Of a DNA stretch of 5,835 nucleotides, positions 5,637 to 5,835 are shown one piece after another (positions within the stretch are counted from its first letter, which is position 1; every line of letters starts with the position of its first letter). Below the pieces are notes generated by a model. It saw nothing but the letters and a program-made list of their open reading frames with translations. It did no database searches and was not told the DNA's origin. A program made the translations under genes and the position numbers. The DNA is taken from contig JAQGPB010000073.1 of NCBI GenBank assembly GCA_028293265.1, forward strand, positions 1 to 5,835, in the 5' to 3' direction. The stretch is from Pedosphaera sp. Lineage in GTDB: Bacteria; Verrucomicrobiota; Verrucomicrobiae; Limisphaerales; Pedosphaeraceae.

Positions 5637-5835
5637 ATGAAGCATTTGCTAAAAATCACGCTGTCGTTCTTGGCGATGTTGGCTTTGCCTTGGGCAGCCC
5701 GTGGCGCAACCACCAATCTGCCACCTTCGCCCATAATCCAGGTCTGGGGAGGCGGCAGGCACACCATGGCGTTGCTCGCAGATGGCAGCGTCTGGACCTG
5801 GGGCAGCAACGTCTCCGGCAAGCTGGGCAACGGAC
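5637..5835 (+). CDS. Exported RCC1-repeat (beta-propeller) protein, 3'-truncated
   Basis: The frame is open from ATG 5637 to the window edge, giving 66 residues. Residues 1-24 form a signal peptide: a basic start (MKHLLK), a hydrophobic core (ITLSFLAMLALPWA), and small residues for cleavage near 20-24 (AARGA). After a short linker (TTNLPPSP), residues 35-66 read as the start of an RCC1 blade: VWGGGRHTMALLADGSVWTWG then SNVSGKLGNG. This is the typical pattern of a gly-rich strand, 'H(S/T)xAL', 'DGxVWxWG' and 'GxLGxG'. RCC1 repeats build seven-bladed propellers. In bacteria they occur in large secreted or surface proteins whose function is usually unknown, and they are frequent in Verrucomicrobiota and Planctomycetota. 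The rest of the protein is outside the window, so repeat number and any C-terminal sorting domain are unseen. It follows the ppdK terminator and is probably unrelated to ppdK. Confidence 0.85.
   Translation, partial: MKHLLKITLSFLAMLALPWAARGATTNLPPSPIIQVWGGGRHTMALLADGSVWTWGSNVSGKLGNG

Overview
The window looks like a chromosomal segment of a Gram-negative bacterium of the PVC group, most plausibly a Verrucomicrobiota member (Limisphaerales/Pedosphaerales-like). This is inferred from four things: an LpxC-FabZ fusion followed directly by lpxA, a pyruvate phosphate dikinase, a secreted RCC1-repeat protein, and GC-rich 'GTCCC-loop' hairpins between genes. The LpxC-FabZ fusion alone would also fit Bacteroidota, but the GC-rich coding sequence and the hairpin spacer fit less well there. 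No taxonomic marker such as rRNA is present, so this is a best guess.

Region 1 (1-1946, + strand) is the end of a lipid A operon. The first gene has lost its 5' end at the window edge. It encodes a bifunctional protein, LpxC deacetylase fused to FabZ 3-hydroxyacyl-ACP dehydratase. After 7 nt comes lpxA, which encodes the UDP-GlcNAc acyltransferase. The three activities meet at one branch point: LpxA and FabZ compete for 3-hydroxyacyl-ACP, and LpxC commits the LpxA product to lipid A. All the expected catalytic residues in the visible part are present.

Region 2 (1947-2613) is a 667-bp spacer with no convincing gene. Its left half holds a run of hairpins (2011-2123), a 9-bp tandem repeat (2260-2296) and a 9-bp-arm inverted repeat (2308-2354). 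Its right half turns AT-rich (35% GC over 2391-2520) and holds nested palindromes just upstream of a good -35 box. This is probably the control region of the next gene.

Region 3 (2614-5517) is ppdK, a complete 946-residue pyruvate phosphate dikinase that interconverts pyruvate and PEP. It is monocistronic, with its own promoter and a strong intrinsic terminator. It carries about 70 more residues than the classical Clostridium symbiosum enzyme, including an insert of about 29 residues in the C-terminal half.

Region 4 (5518-5835) holds a short spacer with a 7-bp-arm palindrome. It is followed by the 5' end of a gene for an exported RCC1-type beta-propeller protein that runs off the window.

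I see no mobile element, CRISPR array, tRNA or rRNA, and no clearly new system. The observations most worth checking are a possible internal start for free FabZ, the ppdK insert and its serine in place of the regulatory threonine, the palindrome cluster upstream of ppdK, and the hairpin array.
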